64,000 bases of DNA from the NCBI GenBank assembly GCA_965204245.1, contig CBDBED010000003.1, positions 124,001 through 188,000 of the forward strand. The letters run 5' to 3'. The translations under genes and the position numbers were made by a program. The stretch is from JAAXIE01 sp965204245. Lineage in GTDB: Bacteria > Chloroflexota > Dehalococcoidia > Lucifugimonadales > JAAXIE01. Numbering within the stretch: position 1 is the first letter of the stretch; each line of letters begins with the position of its first letter. Below, piece after piece: positions 8,060 through 15,828 of this stretch. The notes under the pieces were generated by a model. The model was not told the DNA's origin and searched no databases. It saw nothing but the letters and a program-made list of their open reading frames with translations.

Positions 8060-11000
8060 CTACTCATACCTCAAAGCCTCGGCAGGTGCAACAGCCGCAG
8101 CTTGGCGGGAAGGCAGGTATGTCGTCAGGAGAGAGAACAGGTAGGCTCCCACGCAGAGTGCTATCAACTTGATCCAAGGGATTGCCAGCCCGAAGGTCGG
8201 TTCATCATCTTGGATGTCGGCAGCCACGTTCGCTGACGTCAATAATCCCAAACCTAGCCCTACTGCAATGCCCAGAATCGCGATAAAGGAGGACTCGGCC
8301 AAGAAGTTCAATTGAACCATTCCTCGTGAGTATCCGATGGCTCGCATGACCCCGATTTCGTGACGCCTCTCCACCACGGCGCGAGCACTGATTACTCCCA
8401 AGGCCGCGATGCCCACTACCAGTCCCAGTGCCATGAAGCCCAATACGAGATTGAAGAATGACCGCTGCTGGGCTTGGAAGTCTGCGATAGCTTCCTGCAG
8501 GTCCATAGTCTGAAGACTGTGCTCGAAGAAGGCTGCCTCGATCTGCTCATCAGCATCTTCAACACCTGGGACGATGTTGAAGAAGAACTGAGTGGCGTCG
8601 ATCTCCTGCGGCAGCACATGCGCAAGGGTATTGGAGGAAGTGAAGATGCCGCTCGGAAGTAAGAGTCCTCCCTGCGAGGTAAACTCGTCCAATACACCAA
8701 CGATCGTCAGTTCGAAGCTGGTATTGCTCTTCAGGTGGTGAACGGTCACCCGAACGGGGTCCATAACCTCGTTCTCGGCATATAGCCCCTCGGCTCCATC
8801 CAGCGTGAACGCATCGAACTCAGCTTCAAAAGCGAAGTCGCTGCGTCTAGGCACCAGCAAGGCATTCACCACAGCTAATCCCGGCTCATCTCGCAGATCG
8901 TCCCACAAAGCTTGGTGGTCGATGCCCGAGTCTGTGACGTATTCCGCGGTAGTAAGCGAGAATGGGAAGCCGCTCGAGGTTACGAAGTCGTCGTCCACAC
9001 CAGTCAGAATAGTGTTCTTGCTTTCAGCTTCCGAAATTGCTGATAAACGTGCACTAGCCTGATAGTCGGTACGGAAGGTGCCCACTTGGGGCTTGCCGTC
9101 GACCTTCTCCACGATCGAGAGGTTGGAGTCTGCCTCCACTCTGCTGGGAAGATCCTTCAGCGGGTTCAGGTCGTTGCCCGCGAAGGCCAGCACGTTGTAA
9201 TTGCCTGCGAACCGTTCCTGGTCGCCCCAGAGCTTGTCGAACCCCTCTGTCAGCACTGACATAACGACGATGGAGAAGATGACCACGGCGAACATTGCCA
9301 CTGACAGCCCTGTGCGGAACCCGTAGCGCAAGGGATAGGCAACAGCGGACTTGGCAATGGGAGCCAAAGCCAGACTGCGCCCTATGGTCGCGGACAGCAG
9401 GCGGAGCACTATGGGCGAGTTGTTGACGATCACGAGGACCGCCCCAGCAACCAGAAGCGCCCCCGACACGAAGAAAATGGAGAGGTCCTCGTTCCACTGG
9501 TCCTTCAGTTGGTCAGTCACGCTGGCTGGCAGTAGCCACCAAGCAAGGAGCACAATGCCCGTCCCTGTGAGCACCCACCTCTGTTCGACGCCCTTCCAAC
9601 GCAGTATCAGGGCTATGCCAACAGGGATCAGCGAAATGCCGATGCCAAAGGACGTCAGATGGTTGGCGTTCCAAGCGAGAAGTATCACCAGCAGCCCTAA
9701 CAGGGTAATGAGCAGACCAAATACAAGAGTGCGAATGCCGGACCGAGCCATCCGTGGCTCGGGTATGTCGCGGATGGCTCGCACAATGTTGAGGTTGCTG
9801 ATCCGCCATGAGGAGAACACCACCGTCACGAAAGTGATGACGCTGCCAAGGAAGAACGACACCAGTACCGACGTGGCATTCACGTGCGGAGCGAAATTGA
9901 AATCACCTTCAACTCCGGTGCTGAATATCTGGCCCACCACCACTACGATGAGATAGCCCAGCCCCACCCCGATGAGGCTGCCAACGATGGCCGAGCCCAA
10001 GCTGTAGAACGCCCCCTCGGCCATGAAAGCCCGCACCAAGTGGCTCCGCTGCATCCCCACAGCCCGCGCGATGCCCATCTCGTTCTTCCGCTCGGCGGCA
10101 AGCATGGTGAATATCAGGAATATCAGCAGCAGACCCACTCCGATGGAGAAGAGCCCGAAGGTGGTGAAGAGGGTGACGAAGATGTTTCCTATCTCGTTGG
10201 CTAGCCCGACGACCTGCTGCTTAACGCCGAAGACCTCAAGCCCGGCATCCCTTAGTGCGGGCAGTTCGTTGAACCTGTCGATTACCTCGTCCGTGAGTGC
10301 CTCGCCCTCGAAATAGTCACCCTTGTTGGATATCAGGATTGTGGAGATGAGGCCCGGCTTGCCAAGCAACTCCTGCGCATGGGCCAGCGAGGTCATCACT
10401 ACAACCTTGGTCTCGCTCCGTTTGTAGTACCACCCGTCGACCACGGCTGCGACCCGCAGGTTGGTCAAGCCGCCTTGGCCGAGGGGAATGCCGATGGTAT
10501 CTCCTGCTTGGGCATCAATGGCGTCGGCGCCCTCACGGTCGAGGTAGACTTGGTCAGGCCCCAGCGCGGCTAAGTCCACCGGGTTACCTTGCAAGTCAGT
10601 CAGGGTCTCAAAGCTGGCGGCGCTCGTCGGCTCCAAGCCTGTGAGCAGAGCTTCCACCTCAAACTGGCGGGACTCCGCATTGATGACTGCCGTGGGCTGG
10701 GCCAGCACGGGGGCCACGCCGTCTATCAGGTCGGTTGCCGCTCGCAGGTCGGGCGCTATCTCGTCATACACCGACTCGGAGAAGTGCTCCGGGAGGGCTT
10801 GGGTGTCCCATAGGGGAGAGTCCTCGTCAAAGCGTATGGTCTCATCCAAGGCCCGCAGGCTTGAGGTTGCGTTTACCTTGATGCTTTGGGTCATTGAGTC
10901 GCCGGTGGTGAACGCGCTGGAGATGATGGCCGTAGCCAGCATCAGACCCGAAACGATGAGGACACCACGGGTTGGACGCCTCAGCACGTTGCGGAGGGCC

Positions 11001-11119
11001 ATGCGCACCAGAACGTTGTCGCGTATGAGGATGAAAAGGAGCACGGCCGCTATGATGGCGAAGGCGATGGCCAGTACCGTAACGATGTCACTTATGGGGG
11101 TGCCGAAAAACTCGTCCAT
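8060..11119 (-). CDS. ABC transporter permease, FtsX/MacB type, double domain
   Basis: A 1019-residue membrane protein with two FtsX-like permease modules separated by large extracytoplasmic regions, the layout of LolC/MacB-related type VII ABC systems. An N-terminal helix is followed by ALRNVLRRPTRGVLIVSGL. The first FtsX domain (about residues 310-450) holds AAERKNEMGIARAVGMQRSHLVRAF, and the second, near the C-terminus, holds VERRHEIGVMRAIGYSRGMVQ. Both are the coupling-helix region that contacts the ATPase. Such systems move lipophilic or peptide cargo or transmit mechanical force rather than importing solutes; the cargo here is unknown. It starts 14 bases after its ATPase gene ends, so both are one operon. 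Confidence 0.9.
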   Translation of the reverse strand: MDEFFGTPISDIVTVLAIAFAIIAAVLLFILIRDNVLVRMALRNVLRRPTRGVLIVSGLMLATAIISSAFTTGDSMTQSIKVNATSSLRALDETIRFDEDSPLWDTQALPEHFSESVYDEIAPDLRAATDLIDGVAPVLAQPTAVINAESRQFEVEALLTGLEPTSAASFETLTDLQGNPVDLAALGPDQVYLDREGADAIDAQAGDTIGIPLGQGGLTNLRVAAVVDGWYYKRSETKVVVMTSLAHAQELLGKPGLISTILISNKGDYFEGEALTDEVIDRFNELPALRDAGLEVFGVKQQVVGLANEIGNIFVTLFTTFGLFSIGVGLLLIFLIFTMLAAERKNEMGIARAVGMQRSHLVRAFMAEGAFYSLGSAIVGSLIGVGLGYLIVVVVGQIFSTGVEGDFNFAPHVNATSVLVSFFLGSVITFVTVVFSSWRISNLNIVRAIRDIPEPRMARSGIRTLVFGLLITLLGLLVILLAWNANHLTSFGIGISLIPVGIALILRWKGVEQRWVLTGTGIVLLAWWLLPASVTDQLKDQWNEDLSIFFVSGALLVAGAVLVIVNNSPIVLRLLSATIGRSLALAPIAKSAVAYPLRYGFRTGLSVAMFAVVIFSIVVMSVLTEGFDKLWGDQERFAGNYNVLAFAGNDLNPLKDLPSRVEADSNLSIVEKVDGKPQVGTFRTDYQASARLSAISEAESKNTILTGVDDDFVTSSGFPFSLTTAEYVTDSGIDHQALWDDLRDEPGLAVVNALLVPRRSDFAFEAEFDAFTLDGAEGLYAENEVMDPVRVTVHHLKSNTSFELTIVGVLDEFTSQGGLLLPSGIFTSSNTLAHVLPQEIDATQFFFNIVPGVEDADEQIEAAFFEHSLQTMDLQEAIADFQAQQRSFFNLVLGFMALGLVVGIAALGVISARAVVERRHEIGVMRAIGYSRGMVQLNFLAESSFIAILGIAVGLGLGLLTSANVAADIQDDEPTFGLAIPWIKLIALCVGAYLFSLLTTYLPSRQAAAVAPAEALRYE

Positions 11120-11133
11120 TGCTTCCCGGCCGC

Positions 11134-11901
11134 CTACTTACCGTTGGACAGAGCCGGGGCGGGTACGCGGGCGTCGCTGACGATATGCCCGTCCTGCATA
11201 CGGATGATGCGGTGAGCCCGGGCTGCCACGTCGTCGGAGTGGGTGACTATGATGAAGGTGTGGCCGCTTTCGCGGTTCAGCAGACTGAGGAGGTCCATGA
11301 TGGCTGTGGAGTTTTCGGTGTCCAGATTGCCCGTGGGCTCGTCGGCCCAGACGATTTCCGGTTCGTTGACTAGAGCCCGGGCAATCGCTACGCGCTGCTG
11401 CTGGCCGCCTGACAGCTCGGAGGGGTAGTGGGTGCGCCAGTCGGCGAGGCCCACCATTTCGATGGCGGTCTCGGCCTGCTCTCTTGCTTGGCTGGCCTTG
11501 GTGCGGGAGACGAGCAGGGGCATCTCGACGTTCTCCAGGACTGTGAGGACGGGGAGCAGGTTGAAGGACTGGAAGACGTAGCCCATGCGGGTGGCGCGGT
11601 AGCGGGTTTTTTCGTTGTCCTTCATGCGGACCAAGTCGGCGCCGCCGATGGTGATGCTGCCTGAATCGATTTCGTCGAGACCGGAGAGGCAGTTGAGGAG
11701 GGTGGTCTTGCCACAACCGCTAGGGCCCATGATGGCGACCATCTCGCCGCGGGTGACTTGGAGGTCCACTCCCCTGAGAGCGGCGACCTTGACCCGGCCG
11801 GTGTCGTACGTCTTGTGGACTGCCTCGGCTTTGATGATTGCTCCAGCGCAACTGCCTCCCAACTCGTGCCCTCCGATTGCGGTAGTCTTGTGCGGCTGCA
11901 A
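11134..11901 (-). CDS. ABC transporter ATP-binding protein (LolD/MacB-like)
   Basis: A 255-residue cytoplasmic ATPase that powers the FtsX-type permease encoded next. Walker A is GPSGCGKTT, the Q-loop region is GYVFQSFNLLPVLT, the signature is LSGGQQQR, Walker B is EIVWADEPTGNLD, and the switch His lies in IIVTHSD. The PTGNLD form is typical of the LolD/FtsE/MacB group. The open frame begins with TTG at 11901, but a second in-frame TTG at 11862 has GGAGGG seven bases upstream and would remove an uninformative N-terminus. Its upstream region carries the complex repeat at 12003-12190. Confidence 0.92.
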   Translation of the reverse strand: MQPHKTTAIGGHELGGSCAGAIIKAEAVHKTYDTGRVKVAALRGVDLQVTRGEMVAIMGPSGCGKTTLLNCLSGLDEIDSGSITIGGADLVRMKDNEKTRYRATRMGYVFQSFNLLPVLTVLENVEMPLLVSRTKASQAREQAETAIEMVGLADWRTHYPSELSGGQQQRVAIARALVNEPEIVWADEPTGNLDTENSTAIMDLLSLLNRESGHTFIIVTHSDDVAARAHRIIRMQDGHIVSDARVPAPALSNGK

Positions 11902-12002
11902 TATTACACCTGTCGCCTGCTGGCTCTTCTATGTGCGTGCCGTGCACAAAAGGGGAGAATCCTGTGAAGATGTTGGCGGGGTCTGGGGGTGGGGAATGCC
12001 AC

Positions 12003-12190
12003 AATGTCACACGGTTTATAGCTAAAATATTTTTTTCGTATCTGAGAATTGTGACATTTGTGACATTTCCCTAGCTGGCCAGATACGGAAATGGTGTGAC
12101 ATTTTTTCGTATCTGAGGATGTCACAGACGTCACGCATTTGTGACATTTGTGACATTTTCGTAGCTGGAGAAATGTCACACTGTGACATT
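12003..12190. repeat. Composite inverted/direct repeat, word gtgacat (element A)
   Basis: The word gtgacat occurs as an end-inverted pair, aatgtcacac at 12003-12012 against gtgtgacatt at 12094-12103, with two head-to-tail copies gtgacattt between them at 12051 and 12060. A second module overlaps the right arm and repeats the pattern: paired gtgacattt at 12141 and 12150, then aaatgtcacac at 12171 facing tgtgacatt at 12182. Fixed half-sites are interleaved: cgtatctgag at 12037 and 12108, ctagctggccagatacg at 12071-12087, and cgtagctgg at 12160. G-rich DNA flanks it. The same scaffold with other words occurs at 61.4-61.8 kb. The reverse-strand open frame across it is an artefact of the repeats. 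Confidence 0.85.
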
Positions 12191-12412
12191 TTGGGGGCGG
12201 GGCTGGTTGGGGGCGAGTCGGGGGTGGGGATTTTGGTCGTCTCCATTGATTTTCCTGCCGTCTGATGTCCTTGCCGTCGGGGGGCGTCTCACCTTGGATT
12301 GTCGGCGTCCGAGTGGCCGGGGGCGATGAGTTGATGATGGAGCATGGGGGAGGGGGTGCGCAAGCGGTTTTTGTCATGCCTGAGTTCACTCCGCCCTCAC
12401 TTCAATCCACTC

Positions 12413-13060
12413 TCACTTCACTTCATCTGCTGAGTCTGGCTGCCGGGTCTGGCCACGCAGGAAAATGCGCAATGCTCCTTGGTTGGCAAGGCCGTGGAGG
12501 GTAGTGGCGAGCTTTCCTTCGCGGTCGATGAAATAGGTGCTGGGGACAGCGCGGAGGCGGTAGGCGCGGGCGACTTCGTTGGTGGCATCCAAGGCAAGGG
12601 GGTAGGTGACGCCGACCTGCTGGGCGAACCTGGTGGCGTCGGATACGGTGTCGGCGACGGCGATGCCGACGAACACCACGCCTTGGTCTCGGTGCTCCTC
12701 CCAAGCCTCCTGGAAATCGGGCATTTCCTTGCGGCAGGGGCCGCACCATGAGGCCCAGAAATTGAGGACGACCACCTTGCCTTGGAGGGAGGCGAGGCTC
12801 ACCTCGGTGCCGTCGAGTCCTTCAAGGGCGAAGGGTGGGGCTGGTTCGCCCAAGTTGAGGGGAGGCATGTCGCTGGAGAAGGGAGAGGGGGCGAGGGTGG
12901 CTGGGGATGTGGGGGTTGATGGGTCGATGGCTATGGTTGGTGTGGGAATGAGAATCTCATCGACACCGCGAGCAACCTCGTCCAAAGTCGAGGGTCTCGG
13001 AGTGCAGGCGACGGCCAAGGCCAGTGCCAGCAGAAGGAGCAGTGGGAGGGTGGGGGTCAT
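12413..13060 (-). CDS. TlpA/ResA-like thiol-disulfide lipoprotein
   Basis: A 215-residue membrane-anchored thioredoxin-fold protein. A hydrophobic signal followed by ALAVACTP gives a lipobox with Cys at residue 19, and a Pro/Thr/Ser linker runs to about residue 65. The AhpC/TSA-Redoxin type domain follows: FALEGLDG, VVLNFWASWCGPCRKEM with the CxxC active site, and the cis-Pro loop VPSTYFID. TlpA/ResA proteins reduce extracytoplasmic disulfides, often during cytochrome c maturation; no such genes are nearby. The length is normal for lipoprotein members. Confidence 0.92.
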   Translation of the reverse strand: MTPTLPLLLLLALALAVACTPRPSTLDEVARGVDEILIPTPTIAIDPSTPTSPATLAPSPFSSDMPPLNLGEPAPPFALEGLDGTEVSLASLQGKVVVLNFWASWCGPCRKEMPDFQEAWEEHRDQGVVFVGIAVADTVSDATRFAQQVGVTYPLALDATNEVARAYRLRAVPSTYFIDREGKLATTLHGLANQGALRIFLRGQTRQPDSADEVK

Positions 13061-13147
13061 GGTGTGGGGAGTGTAGCATGGTACGGCGACGCATGCTTAG
13101 ATATAGATTGGTTTGCATCATGTATCAATGCACGTTACAGTTATCAG

Positions 13148-13423
13148 ATGGAGTTCAGGCACGCGGGCTTGAGACAATTCTGGGAGCGTGGAGACGCCAG
13201 TCGGCTGAACCCTGACCAAGTTGCTCGCATTGCCCGAATTCTTGATGACTTGGCCGATGCTCGCGGTCCTACAGACATGGCCGGACGTCCTAGCCGGAGA
13301 CTACACCAATTGGCAGGCAACCGCCGTGGTACTTGGAGTGTGCGCATTTCAGGCAACTGGCGTCTGACATTCCGATTTGAGGACAGAGAACCAGTGGACA
13401 TAGACCTTGAGGACTACCACTAG
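13148..13423 (+). CDS. higB: HigB-type toxin (RelE superfamily mRNA interferase)
   Basis: A 91-residue protein. The N-terminal FRHAGLRQFWERGD, the middle RLHQLAGNRRGTWSVRISGNWRLTFRF (two pieces of the RelE fold) and the C-terminal DIDLEDYH match HigB throughout. HigB cleaves ribosome-bound mRNA and is neutralised by HigA. The open frame extends 28 codons upstream, but the ATG at 13148 gives the family-typical N-terminus. Toxin-first order and a 16-base gap to the antitoxin are classical for higBA. Autoregulation by HigA is expected from the family; no clear operator was identified in the 87-base upstream gap. Confidence 0.9.
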   Translation: MEFRHAGLRQFWERGDASRLNPDQVARIARILDDLADARGPTDMAGRPSRRLHQLAGNRRGTWSVRISGNWRLTFRFEDREPVDIDLEDYH

Positions 13424-13439
13424 CCGAAGGAGCGCAACC

Positions 13440-13760
13440 ATGCCTCTCGGAAATCCCACCCACCCCGCAGCCAGCCTCCGCGACGACTTGGAAGAAATGG
13501 GTTGGAGCGTGAACCAATTCGCCGCCAACTTGGGAGTCAGTCGCAACACCGCATCCCGGTTGCTCAATGAGCATAGCGGAATCACGCCTGCTATCGCATT
13601 GGCTCTGGAACGCATAGGCTGGGGCACCGCCGAATTCTGGATGCGACGGCAAGCCACCTATGACCTTGCTCAAGCCCGGCGCGCAGTAGGCGACGGGGAT
13701 GCTGCAGCCATGTCTTTGAAGGGGGCGAAAGCGGCCCGCAGTCGTCCAGCTAATGCGTAG
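13440..13760 (+). CDS. higA: HigA-type antitoxin (XRE/HTH DNA-binding)
   Basis: A 106-residue partner of the HigB protein just upstream. The helix-turn-helix is visible as VNQFAANLGVSRNTASRLLNEHSGITPAIALALERI, given here as two parts of the HigA consensus: the AANLGVSRNT turn and the SGITP segment. The C-terminus keeps the FWMRRQATYDLAQAR segment of the family. The start ATG at 13440 has AAGGAG at 13427. The protein binds and silences HigB and represses the shared promoter in characterised systems. The last ~25 residues are Ala-rich and probably disordered. Confidence 0.92.
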   Translation: MPLGNPTHPAASLRDDLEEMGWSVNQFAANLGVSRNTASRLLNEHSGITPAIALALERIGWGTAEFWMRRQATYDLAQARRAVGDGDAAAMSLKGAKAARSRPANA

Positions 13761-13847
13761 GCGACCACAGGCAGCCGAATCATGTGGAGCTGCGGTCAAG
13801 ACGCTCGATTGGACGAACCTTGGGACATGGACCCACGAAAGAGGGAT

Positions 13848-15191
13848 ATGACTACCCTACCCTCGCCGGAAGGAATACAACTCCAAGGCCTGCTCCTCTA
13901 TGAGAGTGAAGATCTCGGAGTAGAGTACAAGGAATGGCTTGACCTAACCACAGACCATGGAAGGGCTGTGCTTGCGAAAGCGGCTATCGCTGTGAGCAAT
14001 CACGGAGGTGGGTATTTGGTTTTGGGCTTTGCGAACCGTAGCCCTCTCCAGCCAAGTCCTGTCCCGCAAGATCTTCCAGAAGTTACATCGGATAGAGTCA
14101 ATGAAGCTGTGCGACGGTATTCGAATCCAGAGTTTCAATGTCAGACATACTTTGTCCCCCACCCCGGGAATAGTGTTCGCTACCCAGTGATTCGAGTCCC
14201 GGCCTCTGACGTGCCCGTTATGTGTAAACGCGATCAGGGGACTGCGGAGCTAGCTCAATACAAAGTGTATGTACGTAAGCCCGGTCCGCGTAGCGAAGAG
14301 CCTCACACGCCCGAAGAATGGCGTGCATTACTCGACCGTTGCGTGAGGGCTAGGCGTGAAGACATGCTCGATGCGATTCGGTCCATTGTTCAAGGCCGAG
14401 TTGCAGTACCAGGGTCAAATCCAAGTATCGTGCTTTCGTTAGACGCCTATTGTGAAGCGGCTTACGAACGGTGGAAAGAGGTTGTAAAGGATGAGCCTCT
14501 TGATTCTCCAACGGTCTTCCCAACAGGCCATTTCGAACTGGGGTTTGCTCTGGCAAATGCAACTGAGGTGCCAAGCTTACCTGAGCTTAATGACCGGCTT
14601 CGTGGAGCCCATAGAGTTAGGTTGTCTGGGTGGCCCCTTTTTCTTGAACTCAGAAATGCAAGGGGCTGGGAGAGTCGGCCACAAGGAGACTTCATCGAGA
14701 CATGGCTTGGCAGAGACGACAGTGGTCGCTTAGCAATCGACTACTACGATTTTTGGCGGGCCTCGCGTGCTGGCGAGCTCTACATAATCGAGGGACATCC
14801 CGAAGATGGTATTTGGGGCGAGAGCTTGAATTATGGGCGCGGCTTCGTTCTTTCCGGCACAATGCCAATTCAGAGACTAGCTGAGGGATTACTGTACACT
14901 GCTCGCCTAGCGGAAAGCTTTCAAGGCGCAAGTGACGTTGTTATCCGATGCAAGTTTACGGGGCTCAAAGACAGATCTCTTGTGTGGAGCAGGACAATGC
15001 CCTACACAGACTGGGACAAGTGTTACCAATCTGAGGTAACGGTAAGGGGCCAAGCATCCTTGAGTGAGATTCAGGACAATTTACCTGAAGTGATTTACGG
15101 CGTCCTACAACCTCTTTACGGACAGTTCAACTTCTTTAGACTAACCATTGATGCCGTGCGGGAGGTGACACAAGAGCTTCTTGGAGCCTAA
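13848..15191 (+). CDS. AlbA_2 (Schlafen-like) domain protein
   Basis: A ~447-residue protein with an N-terminal AlbA_2 domain: LGVEYKEWL (family ExK position), AKAAIAVSNHGGGYLVLGF (the AfaNt-GG-lliG strand) and KVYVRKPG. This domain binds nucleic acid and occurs in transcription regulators and in several phage-defence proteins. Residues ~180-447 match no family I recognise. Start choice is uncertain: ATG 13848 has a close GAGG, while ATG 13827 and 13782 are also in frame. Sequence around it has lower GC than its neighbours (many AT-rich third positions), which suggests transfer. It follows higBA by less than 100 bases, so the three may form one accessory unit. Confidence 0.75.
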   Translation: MTTLPSPEGIQLQGLLLYESEDLGVEYKEWLDLTTDHGRAVLAKAAIAVSNHGGGYLVLGFANRSPLQPSPVPQDLPEVTSDRVNEAVRRYSNPEFQCQTYFVPHPGNSVRYPVIRVPASDVPVMCKRDQGTAELAQYKVYVRKPGPRSEEPHTPEEWRALLDRCVRARREDMLDAIRSIVQGRVAVPGSNPSIVLSLDAYCEAAYERWKEVVKDEPLDSPTVFPTGHFELGFALANATEVPSLPELNDRLRGAHRVRLSGWPLFLELRNARGWESRPQGDFIETWLGRDDSGRLAIDYYDFWRASRAGELYIIEGHPEDGIWGESLNYGRGFVLSGTMPIQRLAEGLLYTARLAESFQGASDVVIRCKFTGLKDRSLVWSRTMPYTDWDKCYQSEVTVRGQASLSEIQDNLPEVIYGVLQPLYGQFNFFRLTIDAVREVTQELLGA

Positions 15192-15218
15192 AGGACACGC
15201 AATAGAGGAGTCCTCAAC

Positions 15219-15602
15219 ATGACAAACAAAGTCGTTTCACTCGTTCGCGCTGGCGAGCGTATTTCAGATGACCGGGCGGCGACGCCGGGGATGGAGCGGC
15301 AGATTGCTTATGATCGTGATGGGGCTTGGGTTGGGGTGGTGCATACTGAGGCTGGGGTTACGTCGGGGTGGCACCATCATGGGGAGTATGACACGTATGT
15401 GTATATTGCCAGCGGGGCGCAGCGGGTGGAGTTCGGGAGCGGGGGGCAGGAGAACCTGCTGGCTGGGCCGGGGGATGTGATTCATGTGGGGAAGGGTGTG
15501 GTGCACCGGGAGTCGAACCCTGCGCTGGAGCAAACGGAGACGTTCGTGATCCGGGTGGGCAGCGGGCCGTTGGTGGTGAACGTGGAGGGGCCGGAGGGGT
15601 AG
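15219..15602 (+). CDS. Cupin-domain protein
   Basis: A 127-residue single-domain cupin. Motif 1 is GWHHHGEYDTYVYIASG, with three consecutive His and a Glu as likely metal ligands. Motif 2 is PGDVIHVGKGVVHRESNP, with the last metal-binding His. Small cupins like this act as dioxygenases, isomerases or sensors; substrate cannot be read. The ATG at 15219 has GAGGAG at good spacing. Codon use is G-ending and strongly G-biased, unlike the AlbA_2 gene directly upstream, so the accessory segment ends here. Confidence 0.88.
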   Translation: MTNKVVSLVRAGERISDDRAATPGMERQIAYDRDGAWVGVVHTEAGVTSGWHHHGEYDTYVYIASGAQRVEFGSGGQENLLAGPGDVIHVGKGVVHRESNPALEQTETFVIRVGSGPLVVNVEGPEG

Positions 15603-15664
15603 TTCGCGGGCCACGTATGAGTATGACTAGGTGTGTTGGAGGGGAGGCGGGGTCCTTCGACTGC

Positions 15665-15724
15665 GTGGTGTGGTCAACACAACCTCCGCGCTCAGTCGCT
15701 TGGAGGCTGTGTTGACCACACCAC
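15665..15724. repeat. Long perfect inverted repeat with 17-bp arms
   Basis: gtggtgtggtcaacaca at 15665-15681 is exactly complementary to the reverse of 15708-15724. An inner five-base extension (cctcc/ggagg) continues the stem after one mismatch, leaving a loop of ~14 bases. It is embedded in a REP-like patch: cttcgact to its left and tcgctcaggacgaacgg to its right read as two halves of one repeat interrupted by it, and two further cttcg(c/t)t...gaacg-like copies follow to 15800. It lies between convergent genes (cupin and MFS), so it may stop transcription from both sides, or be a MITE-like insertion. Confidence 0.75.
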
Positions 15725-15828
15725 TTCGCTCAGGACGAACGGAGAAGGAGCTTCGCTGAGGGGGAATGGAAAGGGAGCTTCGTTCGGGGGCGAACGATGC
15801 GCTGGTGCGGGAGGGTATGTTGGTTGGG

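Noticed and set aside
12003..12190. Possible CRISPR array
   Set aside because: The repeated word is 7-10 bases, occurs in both orientations and has irregular spacing; no spacers of uniform length and no cas genes are present.
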